DNA of 64,000 nucleotides from Garcia nutans (GCA_947685225.1 CANTUV010000007.1:16698501-16762500); one strand, 5' to 3'; counted from the stretch's first letter, positions 46,796 to 60,480 are shown. The notes: a model not told the origin generated them from the sequence alone. Translations and numbers: made by a program.

Positions 46796-49700
46796 TAGTG
46801 TTGGCCACGGTTCGATTTTAAATCAAAACCGGACCAAAATTGATCAAAACAGAAACTGTAATAAAATCGGAACCTAAACGTTAATATATAGTTTGGTTTA
46901 AGTTTTAATTTTTAATGAACCTCCGAACCAGTGGTTCAAAGTGGTTCAAACCGACGGTTGAAACCAACAGTTTGAACTGCTGGTTTGATTTTTTTGCGGC
47001 AGCCCATATTAGCCATCCCCATATGGGCTGCTGCTTCTTAGGAAGACCAGCCAACGATCATTTTGACCGTTGGCTGGCTTTTGGCCTTTGCATATTAATT
47101 TTTTTTATTTTAAAAATTTTATTTATTAAATTAACTATAAATTCTACCAATTTTAAATTTTTTTACACTTTCAAATTTTCTTCTTATTCTTCAAAATCTC
47201 AAATTTCAAATTTTTCTTCTTTTTTCAATAGGCATTCTCTATATTATATTATAAAATTTAATATTCAATTTACATTTACAATCTTCAATTTACAATACTA
47301 TTACAATTTTCAATATTCTTTTTAATATTTTATTTTTATTTTATAAATAAATTTTATTTCTATTTTTTTATTATTTCCATTTCATTACAATAATATTACA
47401 ATTTTATTTTTATTTTTTATATCATATATTATATTTTATTTCAAAGTTTATTACATTATATTTCTATTTGTATTATATTTTATTCCAAATTTTATTACAC
47501 TATATTTCTAAAAAAAATATCAAGTGACCAAGGTTTAAAATTTGAATTAAACAAGGAGAAAAATATAGTTGATAATTATCCTAGACCCATTGACCTAGAA
47601 AATATAATGGATGAAATTTAAAATGATGATGATATTCAATAATTGCATCAATTTTCCACTTAAGAAAGTCAACAAGTTGATCAAGAAGAAAAGAAAAAAT
47701 TACCAACTTTTGATATATTCAAGATTCATTTTATCAAAAAAGAAATATCTAAAAATTTATTTGACGTCATTTGCAATTATTGTGGATAGGCTTACAAATT
47801 TAAGATTGGAGGTGGATATGGCACATTCAAGAGGTATTTGGAGCAAAAACATCTTACTAAAATCAGACTCGACAAGACACAAATGTAAATTTTCGGATTT
47901 GCATATTCTAAACCTTTATTTCAATCATTATTTAATTATCTTGATAATAAAAAAATAAAGAAGAAATGGAAAAAGAATTTCAGTTGAGCATTTATCATTT
48001 AATTTTAGTCAAAAACTCAGTTTTGTTAGATATTGTCAAAATATCTTAAATCCTAGTGCAAAACGTGTTCCTAGAAGTATTTTAAAACGTTTACTTTTTT
48101 TCTTTATATAAAAAAGAAAGAAAAAAGATTTACAAAATTTATTTTTAAATATAAATGGACGTGTTTCTATTTGTAGTGATATTTTGAGTGATCATTGGCA
48201 AATGCATTCTTACATGGGCATAACATGTTATTGTATTGATGATGAATGGAAAATTCAAAAGAGATTAATTGCATTTCGAGTTTTTGATAATAGACATACT
48301 GTTTATAATATTTATATAATGATTAAAAATATTTTAGAACAATATTAATTAATTAATAAAATTTTTTCATTATCATTTGAGAATTCATCTGCAAATATTG
48401 CATCAATTAGTGAGCTTCAAAAATTTGTCAAACCAATCTTGGAGGTAATTTTTTTCATATTAGATGTGCATGTCACTTTTTAAATTTGTGTGTGCAAGAT
48501 AGTTTGAGAACTCTGGATATTTTTATTTCTCCTATTAAAAAGGCAATTGGATTTTTATAGACACATTGTCAATTAATGAAAGAATGGGCTAAATTTTGTA
48601 AAATTAATAATAAAAGACTAAAAAAAATTTCCATGAGATGTTCCAACTCGTTGGAATTCAACGTATGAGTTACTAAAAGAGTCATATGAATATAAAATTT
48701 GTTGTGCACATTTATTAGAAATAATGTATCACAAGTAACATTATATCTACATACATAGGATATTTGTACAAAAGTTTTTAATGTTTTAAAAGTTTTTAAT
48801 GATGCTACATATACTTTAGTGGTATTTATTGTCCTACAGCTTATTTATTTTTAGTTAAATGTTTAAATATTATTTGAGAAATAAAGGAATATGAAAGTGA
48901 TATTGTTTTAAAAGATTTCATTTATGGTATGAAAAAATGGTAAAATTATTATAAAAATATTCAACCAATTTATCTTGTTTCTATTGTTTTTGATCCTAGA
49001 TGTCAATTAGATGGTTTAAATGATTATTTGTCTCTTTATTAGTCATTTCTAAATCTTGATGATAGGGAAAAGGTTGATGTTTCTAAATAATTGTTGAGGT
49101 TCAAAAAATAATAGTAGATTTATATGCTGAATTTTGTGTTTTTCATGGTTACCAAGTAGTAGTTAGTCAATCTTCTCAATCTGATGCTCAAGCACAAAGA
49201 ATAAGATAGGGTGATCATTTAATGACATAAAGACAAAAAAGACCTAGAGGATCCATTGGTGATAGTTCTGAATTTGATATATATATATATATCTAACATT
49301 TGTTTTTGAGTTTGGTGATAGTAATGAAGGTACTGATTTTTCTGTTCTTGAATGGTGAATCGGCATACAAATACTTTTCTAATATTCTCACTAATTTCTA
49401 AACAAATTTTAGCAACAAATCTAGAATGGCTCCTAAATCTTTAAAAACTTAAGCATGTGTAGCTGATTGCCAAGACAAGCTTAAGAGAACAAGATATTAA
49501 TGAACCAAGTGATGAAGATTTATATGATGTAGGGATTGAAGGGACAACTAAAAGTGGAACATCCGGTGGTGGAAACGACTGAGGTAGGGGGTTGTACTTG
49601 TACAACATAAGGTAAGAGAACTACGAGGACTTTAATTCCTCTTTTAACTCTAAGAGGATACGTTAGTTCAAGTCCTTTTTTTAGTAAGTTAATTTCAATA

Positions 49701-49983
49701 TTTTTATTTTTTATTGATCTTAAGTTTAAATATTTTTTTAATTTTTAATTAAAATCACATGTAAACTTTTTTTTTATGAACCATCTCAAACTTCCCCTTT
49801 GAACTATTTATTTGAACCATCTTTTAAATCATCTTTGAATTGGGGTTTGAACTGGAACCGACGGTTTTTGAACCGTCTTTAACACATCTTGTAGGCGGTT
49901 TGGTTCAGGTTCAAAAAATTATTGAACCTGAACATGCGGTTTACAAACTAAAATCGACAGTTCTTGAACTGTGGTTGTGTCTA
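46796..49983 (+). mobile_element. hAT transposon with decayed transposase
   Basis: 3,188 bp. The left end is tagtgttggccacggttc; the right end, read from the other strand, is tagacacaaccacagttc. The duplication is 8 bp and exact. Subterminal regions are rich in gtggttcaaa/ggttgaaacc words on both sides, likely transposase-binding sites. The interior has a long T-rich leader (47090-47520) and transposase remains. It inserted in the gag of the Ogre-like element. The element at 16901-26312 has related termini and leader and is a deleted relative. Confidence 0.88.
47550..49590 (+). pseudogene. hAT transposase pseudogene
   Basis: The excision/integration enzyme of hAT elements, zinc-BED-hAT type. 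Readable in order: the leader DYPRPIDLENIMDEI near 47570-47620, then the BED finger (FDVICNYC near 47761, GGYGTFKRYLEQKHL near 47811-47855). The RNase-H-like catalytic core follows with SDIXSDHWQMHSYMGITC near 48175-48230 (first catalytic Asp region), AFRVFDNRHTVYNIYIMIKN near 48271-48330, FHIRCACHFLNLCVQDSL-type sequence near 48455-48505, and WNSTYELLKESYEYK near 48650-48695. The dimerisation region near 49370-49480 is cut by a deletion: SRMAPKSLKT and ADCQDKLKRTRY remain, but the conserved block before them is gone. More than ten stops or shifts. Confidence 0.85.
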
Positions 49984-49991
49984 GTTGGAGT
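49984..49991 (+). repeat. 8-bp TSD of hAT element, right
   Basis: gttggagt, identical to 46788-46795. Confidence 0.88.
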
Positions 49992-50065
49992 TACTTTCTC
50001 TATCTTGGAAATGGTTCATAGAAGGAGGAAGGTTAATACTTGTTAGGGAAGCCTTTTGGGTGACC

Positions 50066-50070
50066 TTGCC
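50066..50070 (+). repeat. 5-bp TSD of LARD element, left
   Basis: ttgcc, repeated at 60481-60485. Confidence 0.9.
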
Positions 50071-53000
50071 TGTAACATCCATGATTTTGGAGATATAAAA
50101 TTGTATATACTCAATATATATCTAGAGTATATATAATATATATATATGGTATATTAATTGTATATATTGGATTAATACATTACATACTTAATATTTAATA
50201 TACATATAAGGTACATTTGATGTGTATATAAGATACACATTACTTGTGCATATGTGTAATATTCCAAATTTTTGAAAAGTCCTAATTTTTAGAAATTTGA
50301 TAAAATAAATTATAATTTAAATGGATAAATTTAATTAATGGTTTTAAATGAAAAATGAAGTGGTTTTAAATGAAAAAGTGGAATATATATGTGATATATA
50401 TGTAAAATATACATAGCATATAAAAGTCAACACTTTTTAAAAGAAAAGTCAAAGTAAAAGGGTATTTTGGTAATTAAATCTTAGAAATTTAAAATTAATA
50501 AAATAATTCAAAAATAAATTATTTTTGAATGGAAGAGAGAATTTATGACTTTTAATTTATTAATTAAATAATTAATTATTAAATTATTTTAATATATATA
50601 TATATATATGGTTTAAAATAAAAGATGAAAAGAAAAAGAAAATTAAAAGTCTTTATCTTCTTTCTTCTTCTTCTCCAAGCCGAATTCTACATGGCCAAAG
50701 AGGGAGATTTTTAGTTTCTTCCATCATCAAATTCTTCAAACTTTCAAGGGAATAAGAGTAGTTTTGGTGATTTTCCAACAAGTAAGTTTTATTTCCAAAA
50801 TTAAGAAGTTCTTTAAAGCTTATGAATATGTATGAATTGAGTTTCTGAAAGAGCATGTTATAATTGTTGGAATGGGTATGGAAGATATTCTTTTGATGAG
50901 TAAATAATGATTTTAAGGTTGGATTAAAGAAATGGTTGAGTTTGGGTAAGATTGGTTAAGAGAGAGAATTTAGGGTTATGGAACATTTGAGTTTTTGAAA
51001 TCATGATTTTTAATTGTGAAAATTGATTCCAAATGAGTTGTTTCGATGCATAAACAAGTATTTTAAAGTCAAATGGATTTGGTTGTATTTGGTTAGAGTT
51101 TGAAGAGGGTAGTATTGATTTAGGATTTTGGAAAAGTAAATTTTCAAAGAATGATTAACTGTTTGATTTTAATACTTAAATCATGTTATTTAAGGATATA
51201 ATTGGTGGAAATAAGATTGAAATGATAATTGGATTGAGTTGGAATAGAGATCCTTCAATGTTGAAGGTTATGTCATTTTAGAGTTTTGGACATAAGCATG
51301 TGGTTAATTAATGTAATTGGTTTAAACATGCTAAAATATGTTTCTAATGATATTAATAAACTTAAAACACTATTTTAAATGGCTTGATATGGTTTTTCAA
51401 AATTAAAGTGAGGTGAAGTTAATTTTGAAATTTAGTTTAGTTTGATGTTTAATTATGGTTTGATGTTGGAATACCTTAGAATGTGATATTAAATGATTAT
51501 GTATGATCATATTTGGTATATGCATTGAGGGAGGTTGATTTGCTTCATCCAAGTGGTGAAGGGCAAGTTGGAAGGATATGATTGGAGGTTGTGTTAAGCT
51601 TGCTTTGGTTGCTAGTGGAGGTATGTATAAACTTTGAATATATTATTTATATTTGCATGACATTTGGGCTTAACACATTTTGGTTGGAAAATGTGTTAAG
51701 TTACTTGGTTCATTGATTGAGTATAAATAATGTGCTATGACATTTGTAATGTCATATATGTGTTAAATGTATTGTGAAAAGCCATTGATAATGGCTAAAT
51801 TGTGTAGAATATGAAATATGTATATTATGTGAAAATTCCCAAAGTAATTGGGTAATGTGGTGTGAGTGTAAAAATGAGATATGTGGAATAATGAAATGAA
51901 TTGGTATTGATAAAAATGAGAAAAGTGAGAAAAATGAGAAAGAAATGTGAAAATAAGGCAATGTGCCTAGATTGAATATGTGACAATGAGAAAGAGATTA
52001 ATAATGAGAAAAATGAATAAATGAAAAAAAGTGATAAAAAGATGATATAATAAGGCCATGTGCCTAGTTTGATCATGAGAAAATGAGAATTGTTTTGATA
52101 AAGGAATTATGAAAGAATTTGATAATGAGAAATATAAATAAATTGTGTGTCTAGAATGTTATTCAATTTTCAGAGTTCTGAATTTGGCGGCATGCCTATG
52201 ATTGCTAAACGCTGGAATGGTGAAAAGACTGGGTCGTAAGCTAGGCCAGCTGATAAATATGATGTTTTGGGGGTGAAAAGACCTGGTCGTAAGCCTCAAA
52301 AACTGTAGCAGTCTAGCCGGGTTGAGAACTAAGATACTGGGGCCTAAGGGTCTAGCCGGGTTGAGGTCCAAGAGACTGGGGCTGTTACATTATCCATAGA
52401 TATATTGTCTATGGGGCTAGACACATGGTGTCATTATGGACCAAAGCAGTAACTCTGAAATTTAAATAGCATATTAGATTCTTTTTTGGCCCATGCTTGT
52501 CTTTGTTTTAATGTGAATTATGAATTGTAATACAATTGAGCAATATAATATTATGAGTTATGATTGTGAAATATTTAAAAAAATATAAGAAAGTAGAATG
52601 ATGTGACATCTATATGCATTGTGCATTGGCATTGCATTGAGTTTTATTGTTATTATCAAAGTTTGTACTACTAGGTTTCGGCTTAGCGTGATTATAATTT
52701 GTTGTGCAGGTGCCATGGATGATTTGGTAGAGCCGGAGAATTCTACTAGACCTGGTCGGGTCTAGGTTTGTATTTATTCAGCTTGAAGAGTTATTTTTGG
52801 GTACATCAAGATTAGAGTCAGTTGCCAGCATGTAGATATTTGATATTACAATATATTTTAATATTATATATGTTATGATATGTTTTTTTTTGGAAGTATA
52901 TAATGTAAATTATAAAGAATGTTTTGAATAATTTGTTTAAATGAGATTTTATATGTGTTGTTAATTTATATATCTATACATAAGTATTTTGAGAAAATAT

Positions 53001-53342
53001 GGAGAAATTGAGAAGTATTGGTGAAATGGTGAATTGATTTTTTATTGGGAGTGTTCGCTTTATGCAGGTTGTGTTTTGCTAAATTTTGGGAACGTCCAAA
53101 TTACAAACAAGACTTTAGTAAATTTTTTCCAGAGATTTTCATATAAAATATTTATTTTGGATTCCTATAACAAGCAAAGAATATTTATATACTATTTATT
53201 TTATATATAAGTATTTGAAATCTTTAAACAGAAATGTGAAAATTTTTATTAAATCGGTCTGTGATATTTTTATACCGTATATGCATATTTTATATATGCT
53301 GAAAATATGTATTGTACGTATATATGGTATAAGGGTGTTATA
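50071..53342 (+). repeat. 5' LTR of LARD element
   Basis: Starts tgtaacatccatgattttgg and ends ggtataagggtgttata. Contains TA-rich microsatellites near the start, a region around 52200-52385 with two gtctagccgggttgagg repeats, and the conserved block gcttagcgtgattataattt at 52681 with agagccggagaattctac after it. The terminus is TG...TA rather than TG...CA. Confidence 0.9.
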
Positions 53343-53349
53343 TTTATTT

Positions 53350-53366
53350 TGGTATCAGAGCCTAGG
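53350..53366 (+). promoter_or_regulatory. primer-binding site of LARD element
   Basis: tggtatcagagcctagg starts 7 bp after the LTR. The first 12 bases complement the 3' end of plant initiator tRNA-Met, the common primer of plant LTR retrotransposons. Confidence 0.92.
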
Positions 53367-56300
53367 TCTAAGGTTCTCGACCTAGGGGGTTGTTAGAGAG
53401 AGAAAATTAGAATTTTAAAAAAATAATTTTCAATCGTGATGCATGCATTGGCACTGGTAATTTATCTGATCCCTGTTGTAGCAATGCCCATTTGATATAA
53501 TGGATATGAGTTGAGATGGTGTCTGGGTTGCATAGATCTGAGTGACGCAGTGGAAGCGTCATTATGGAGATTATGGATTAAGAATTTTTAAAATTTTTAT
53601 TTGAAATTTAAAATTCATAACTGATTCAATTAATGAATAAGTGAAATTAAAAAAACAATCTAGGAAATGATTTAAGATATAAAAATAAAAAGTTTGAGAA
53701 ATGAGCATGATAGTTACAGAAAATTCTATAGGTGTACTGCAAAGTGATATTGTCTGAATTTTTGGACAAATCTAAAAATATTGGATGAGTTTGAATATTT
53801 AGTAGAAAGTTTTTTTTTTCTATATGTTAGAATCCAATGTATAAAATTTTATAAATTTTAAAGATGGATCACTAATTAAGAAAAATAGAATGACACATAT
53901 TGCTGGAGTAATTCCAGCAACTCAGAATCTGTAGAAATTGAGAAAAAATAAATTTAGAAACTATGATAAACCAACCCAGAAAAATCTAAAAATCTACACA
54001 CAATATTATATGTATTCCTATAACATATGGTTAAAATTTCATGAATTTTTATTAAGGTTTGATACCTGAAACAAATAGACAACCGGGTACTGCCAGAGAA
54101 ATTATTAAAGAGACAGATTCTCTAATTTTGGAAAATTTAATTTTTAAATATATTAAATCAGCTTGAAAAAATCTAAAACTTTAAATATAAGTCCATATAT
54201 GTGTCAACTGCACATGGATATAATTTTACAAGCTTTTATAAAGAATTGGTAAAGAATATAAAAATTGAAAGTGAGATTAACATGAAACTGAGGAAGTCAT
54301 GCAGTTTTGTGTAAGTAAGTAATAAATTAATTTTATGAGACAAATGAATGAAGAAAATTATAAAAATTTATATACATATGGGTATAAGTATAGAAGGAAT
54401 ATGGAGTTTTTAATAATTTGCAACAAAGAGTTCATAATTAAAATCAAAAAGTGAAATCATATATGATAGCGAATTATTTATTATGGAATAATGATGCATG
54501 ATTTGGGGTTGAGTGTGTAAAATTAAAGTATCTAAATGGATGATGTTAATTAGTGTAATGAAATGAATTAGTGTTGTTTAAATGTAGATGTTATGATTTT
54601 AAGATTGAAAATGTGACATAGTTGAGATTTGGTGAGGTTCATGCTGTTGATTGTATTATGTGGAATTTGAATTTTTAAAATGGGTTTTCATAATTGTGAA
54701 AGTGATGTGTTTTGATGTTATATTAATATAAAAATAATGTTTATAAAGTTAGATATTGAAAATGAGATTAATAGAATGAAGTTTAAGTAAAGTAGTACGT
54801 TGGAAATTTAGAGTGGTAAGGGAATTTCGATGAAGATTGTTTAGATATTAATAGTTTAATGTTTAATAAGTATGAGAGTAATTTTGAATGAGTAATATTA
54901 TTTATGAAAATATCATGTAACATGTAATGTGGTTGATAATATAGAAATTTGTTATGAAATAAAAGGGAAATTATTATGCAAGTAAAAATGAGTTACTTTA
55001 GGTAATTGAATCGGAAATGATGAAAAGGGATATGAATGGTATGATAAATGCATAAAAAAAATGTGAGAGAGATGTCACATTGGAAATGTGACTAAGATTT
55101 ATGTGAGGTGTTAAAAGTATATATATATATATATATAAGAAACTTATTTAAGAGATGGACGATTAAATAAGGAAGATGTTAATTATATTGTGGTCAGAGT
55201 GTATATATATGTTGAATTGATGAATAACCTAAGTAATGTCAAAAGGATGAGAAATAATAATGTTCTCTGAAAGGTGATAAATGTTAACTTTATATAGGTT
55301 GTATGTAAAAGAGGAATTGAGTATAATTGTATGATGGGATTTTTTTTAATATGAACATAAATATGATAATTAAGAAAATGTGGAAAGTAAGTCACATTGT
55401 ATTATGACTTACGAATTTGTATGTGGATGATTAAAATAAAATATTATCGAGTGTTTACTACCTTATACAAATACGTGTCTAGTGATATTCAGAATGATAA
55501 TGCATGTATTAATAGACTTAAGAGAGATTAAGTCTTGACCTGCGTAGAGTTAGGTTATGTGATGAATTGAGATTGAGAATGGACCCAAACAGAGCTGGAC
55601 GGTAAAATTGTTATTTTAACAACTAAACTTGATGATTGTATAGTGTTTTGGGCATAAAGTATATGCGTATAAATAATAGATTGTAAGGAAAAGGAAAGTA
55701 TAATGAAGAAAGTATGGAAATGAAATATATATATATATATATATATGAATGAAAATTTTTATAAGAGATAGATTAGAAATGGAGTAATAAATGAAAATTG
55801 TGTAAAATTATCACATGAACGAACGTGTATATGTAAGAGATTTTAATGATAATATTGCTGAAACATGAGTTTGGTTAATGATGATCAAGTGATCAAGAGT
55901 AAATTGCTTTGAAACAGAGCTGAAACGTGTTAACTTTTTGTGTAGCAAAAGATTAGAAAATGAATATGTGATTTTTGCGATACGAACTTAATATTGTGAT
56001 TGGAAATATTTGAAGAAGAATGATAAAAGGGCAATATTTATTTATAAGCCACAGACGTGACCATTATTATGGCATGACCGTTGGATAGTTTTGGTGAGAT
56101 TGATAGTTATGTTTCAAGAAACATGGTCAAGACTTATGGTTTGCGTAGTTGGATCCTATAATTTTATGTTAGAAATTTGTTTATAATTATAGAAAGTGTG
56201 GAAACAGAAGAGAATTATGAAAATATGATGAGCTTTAAGTGATGTGTAAGAAAAGTGATTTGTGTAAATAGGGTAATTATAAAAAATGTGAGAAAATGGT

Positions 56301-57210
56301 AAATGAAAGGAATTATGAAATGTGAGTAAAGTTATAATGAATATGTTTGAAAGTGGTATAAAATGAACAAGTTGATAAAAATGATGTGTAAAGTAAACGA
56401 GATTAGGGGAAATGAATATTATCTGTAATGATGAATTCGGAGAGAATTAAAATTTGATAATAAATTTGACCTAATAGAATTAGGTCATGAATTGAAAACA
56501 GATTGATGAATTTAAAATAGACTAAAGGTTGGTCATAATAGAATAAGATTGTGATGGTCATATTGTGATAGTTAGATTAATTGATCCAAAATATAATAAG
56601 TTTACAAGTATTTATTGAAATTCGATGTGTGTAGTTGTATTAAGAATATGCAAGCTATATGATAATGTGCTTAATACAGCATTATGATATGTATATACAT
56701 ATCAAAGGAGCTAAGTTATATTAGTTTTAAATAATTATAAGAGAAAAATGTTAGTTATAGTATAATGGGAATTAATCTTATTAAGAAAATAAGATTTTGC
56801 TGTTGTATAATGGTGATGTCAAATTAATATGTGGTAATTGTATAAAGAGTAGAATCAAAGTGAAGATGTGTAAAATTATTGTGTTAAGATAAAAGTTATC
56901 AACATTTGATTTTAAGGTGATGGGAGTATATTTTTAAGATAATGAAGTGATCAAATATCTTGAGTGCAATAGATGTGTGGGTATATATATTAAAGAGATG
57001 AACTAATTTTTGTCCAATGACAATTCGATTGATGATATGATAATTTGTTGTGATTGTTCGAGTAAATAGATAGTATAATGATGTGTTAGGGAATAGTAAA
57101 AAGGAAATTAAGAATGAACCTAAGGGGGAGAATAAAAATTATTTAATTTGGTAAAATAATGATTTGGATGATTTATTAAAATGCTGGATAATTTCGAGGA
57201 CGAAATTATT
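53367..57210 (+). other. non-coding internal region of LARD element
   Basis: 3.8 kb of A/T-rich, G-over-C skewed sequence with stops in every frame. Short (TA)n runs occur (55119-55135, 55727-55746). Phrases such as gagttaggttatgtgatgaattga (55547 onwards) and agaattaggtcatgaattga (56478 onwards) resemble each other, hinting at old internal duplication. The only open frame above 60 codons (55183-55395, minus) is low-complexity and shows no domain. Confidence 0.7.
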
Positions 57211-57226
57211 TAAGGGGAGAGAAAAT
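57211..57226 (+). promoter_or_regulatory. polypurine tract of LARD element
   Basis: taaggggagagaaaat immediately before the 3' LTR (tgtaacatc). Confidence 0.85.
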
Positions 57227-60200
57227 TGTAACATCTTTGATTTTGGAGATATAAAATTGTATATACTCAATATATATCTAGAGTATATATAACATATATA
57301 TATATATATAAATGCTATATTAATTGTATATGTTGGATTAATACATTACATACTTAATATTTAATACACATATAAAGTACATTTGATGTGTATATAAGAT
57401 ACACATTACTTGTGCATATGTGTAATATCCCAAATTTTTGAAAAGTTCTAATTTTTGGAAATTTGATAAAATAAATTATAATTTAAATGGATAAATTAAA
57501 TTAATGATTTTAAATGAAAAATGAAGGGGTTTTAAATGAAAAAGTGAAATATATATGTGATATATATGTAAAATATACATAACATATAAAAGTCAGTACT
57601 TTTTAAAAGAAAAGTCAAAGTAAAAGGATATTTTGGTAATTAAATCTTAGAAATTCAAATTAATAAAATAATTCAAAAATAAATTATTTTTGAATGGAAG
57701 AGGAAATTTATGACTTTTAATTTATTAAAAAAATAAAAAAAAATTATTAAATAATTTTAATATATATATATATGGTTTAAAATGAAAGTTGAAAAGAAAA
57801 TTAAAAGTCTTCATCTTCTTTCTTCTTCTTCTCCAAGCCGAATTCTCCATGTCCAAAGAGGGAGATTTTTAGCTTCTTCCATCATCAAATTCTTCAAGCT
57901 TTCAAGGGAATAAGAGTAGTTTTGGTGATTTTCCAACAAACAAGTAAAGCTTTATTTTCAAAATTATGAAGTTCTTTAAAGCTTATGAATATGTATGAAT
58001 TGAGTTTTTGAAAGAGCATGTTATAATTGTTGGAATGGGTATGGAAGATGTTCTTTTGATGAGTAAATAATGATTTTAAGATTGGATTAAAGAAATGGTT
58101 GAGTTTGGGTAACATTGGTGAAGAGAGAGAATTTAAGGTTTTGGAACATTTGAGTTTTGAAATCATAATTTTTAATTGTGCACCAAATGAGTTGTTTTGA
58201 TGCATAAACAAGTATTTTAAAGTCAAACATTGGATTTGGTTGTGTTTAGTTAGAGTTTGAAGAGGGTAGTATTGATTTAGGATTTTGGAAAAGTGAATTT
58301 TCAAAGAATGATTAATTGTTTGATTTTAATACTTAAATCATGTTATTTAAGGATATAAGTTGTGGAAATAAGATTGAAATGAAAATTGGATTGAGTTGGA
58401 ATAGAGATCCTTCAATGGTGAAGGTTATGTCATTTTAGGATTTTGGACATAAGCATGTGGTTAATTAATGCAATTGGTTTAAACATGCTAAAATATGTTT
58501 CTAATGATATTAATAAACTTAAAACACTAATTTAAATGGCTGTTAAAGTGAGGTGAAGCTTAATTTTAGAATTTGGTTTAGAGTGATGTTTAATTATGGC
58601 TTGATGTTGAGAATACCTTAGAATGTGATATTAAATGATTATGTATGATCACATTTGGTATAGGCATTAAGGGAGGTTGATTTGCTTCATCCAAGTGGTG
58701 AAGGGTAAGTTGGAAGGATAGGATTGGAGGTTGTGTTAAGCTTGCTTTGGGTTGCTAGTGGAGGTATGTACAAACTTTGAATATATTGTTTATATTTGCA
58801 TGACATTTGGGCTTAACACATTTTGGTTGGAAAATGTGTTAAGTTACTTGGTTCATTGATTGAGTATGAATAATGTGCTATGACATTTGTAATGTCATAT
58901 ATGTGTTAAATGCATTGTGAAAAGCCATTGATAATGGCTAAATTGTGTAGAATGTGAAATATGTATATTATGTGAAAATGCCCAAAGTAATTGGGCAATG
59001 TGGTGTGAGTGTAAAAAAGAGATATGTGGAATAATGAAATGAATTGATATTGATAAAAATGAGAAAAGTGAGAAAAATGAGAACGTAATGTGAAAATAAG
59101 GCAATGTGCATAGATTGAATATATGACAATGAGAAAGAGATTAATATTGAGAAAAATGAATAAATGAAAAAAAAAGTGAGAAAAAGATGATATAATAAGG
59201 CAATGTGCCTAGTTTGATCATGAGAAAATGAGAAAAGTTTTGATAAAGGAATTATGAAAGAATTTGATAATGAGAAATATGAATAAATTGTGTGCCTAGT
59301 ATGTTATTCAATTTTCAGGGTTCTGGATTTGGCGGCATGCCTACGATTGCCTACGGGCTAAACGCTGAAATGGTGAAAAGACTGGGTCGTAAGACAGGCC
59401 AGCTGATAAATATGATATTTTAGGGGCGAAAAGACCGGGTCATAAGCCCCAAAAACTGTAGCAGTCTAGCCTGGTTGAGGACCAAGATACTGGAGCCTAA
59501 GGGTCTAGCCGGGTTGAGGTCCAAGAGACTAGGGCTGTTACATTATCCATGGATATATTACCTACGGGGCTAGACACATGGTGTCATTATGGATCAAAGC
59601 AGTAACTCTAAAATTTGAATAGCATATTAGATCCTTTTTGCGCCCATGCTTGTCTTTGTTTTAATGTGAATTATGAATTGTGATACAATTGAGCAATATA
59701 ATGTTATGAGTTGTGATTATGAAATATTTGAAAAATATAAGAAAGTAGAATAATGTGACATCTATATGCATTGTGCATTGGCATTGCATTAAGTTTTATT
59801 GTTATTATCAAAGTTTTTACTACTAGGGTTCGGCTTAGCGCGATTATTATTCGTCGCGCAGGTGTCATGGATGATTTGGGAGAGCCGGAGAATTCTACTA
59901 GACCTGGTCGAGTCTAGATTTGTATTTATTGAGCTTGAAGAGTTGTTTTTGGGTACATCAAGATCAAAGTCAGTTGCCAGCATGTAGATATTTGATATTA
60001 CAATGTAGTTTGATATTATATATGTTATGATATGTTTTTTTTGGAAGTATATAATGTAAATTGTAAAGAATGTTTTTTTTTGGATTTTATATGTGTTGTT
60101 AATTTATATATCTATACATAAGTATTTTGAGAAAATATGGAGAATTGAGAAGTATTGGTGAAATGGTGAATTGATTTTTTTATTGGGAGTGTTTGCTTTA

Positions 60201-60480
60201 TGCAGATTATGTTTTGCTAAATTTTGGGAACGTCCAAATTACAAACAAAACTTTGGCGAATTTTTTCTAGAGATTTTCATATAAAATATTTATTTTGGAT
60301 TCCTATAACAAGCAAAGAATATTTATATACTATTTATTTTATATATAAGTATTTGAAATCTTTAAACAGAAATGTGAAAATTTTTATTAAATCGGTCTGT
60401 GATATTTTTATACCGTATATGCGTATTTTACATATGCTGAAAATATGTATTGTACATATATAGGGTATAAGGGTGTTATA
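57227..60480 (+). repeat. 3' LTR of LARD element
   Basis: 3,254 bp, collinear with 50071-53342, differing by scattered substitutions and small indels (for example a longer TA run near 57295 and a short deletion near 60075). Its hairpin block gcgcgattattattcgtcgc(gc) lies at 59838-59859. Confidence 0.9.

Larger units (their letters stand above)
50071..60480 (+). mobile_element. LARD-type non-autonomous LTR retrotransposon (family A)
   Basis: A 10,410-bp element with two long LTRs (3,272 and 3,254 bp), an exact 5-bp duplication, a primer-binding site and a polypurine tract. The internal region of 3,884 bp shows no gag, protease, RT or integrase in any frame. It must have used proteins of an autonomous partner, as LARDs do. 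The end of the internal region, aatttcgaggacgaaattat before the polypurine tract, looks like the last codons of a chromovirus pol (FEDEI), and the primer site followed by cctaggt is also chromovirus-like (Tekay/Del). I infer the parent was such an element. The LTRs look about 93-95 per cent alike by eye, so it is one of the younger insertions. Confidence 0.88.

Noticed and set aside
47611..47958. 115-codon frame as a separate gene
   Set aside because: It is a shifted reading of the hAT transposase N-terminal region; the BED-finger codons are in another frame.
55183..55395. Coding gene inside the LARD interior
   Set aside because: 70 codons of Thr/Leu/Ile-rich low-complexity sequence on the strand opposite to the element, no motif.
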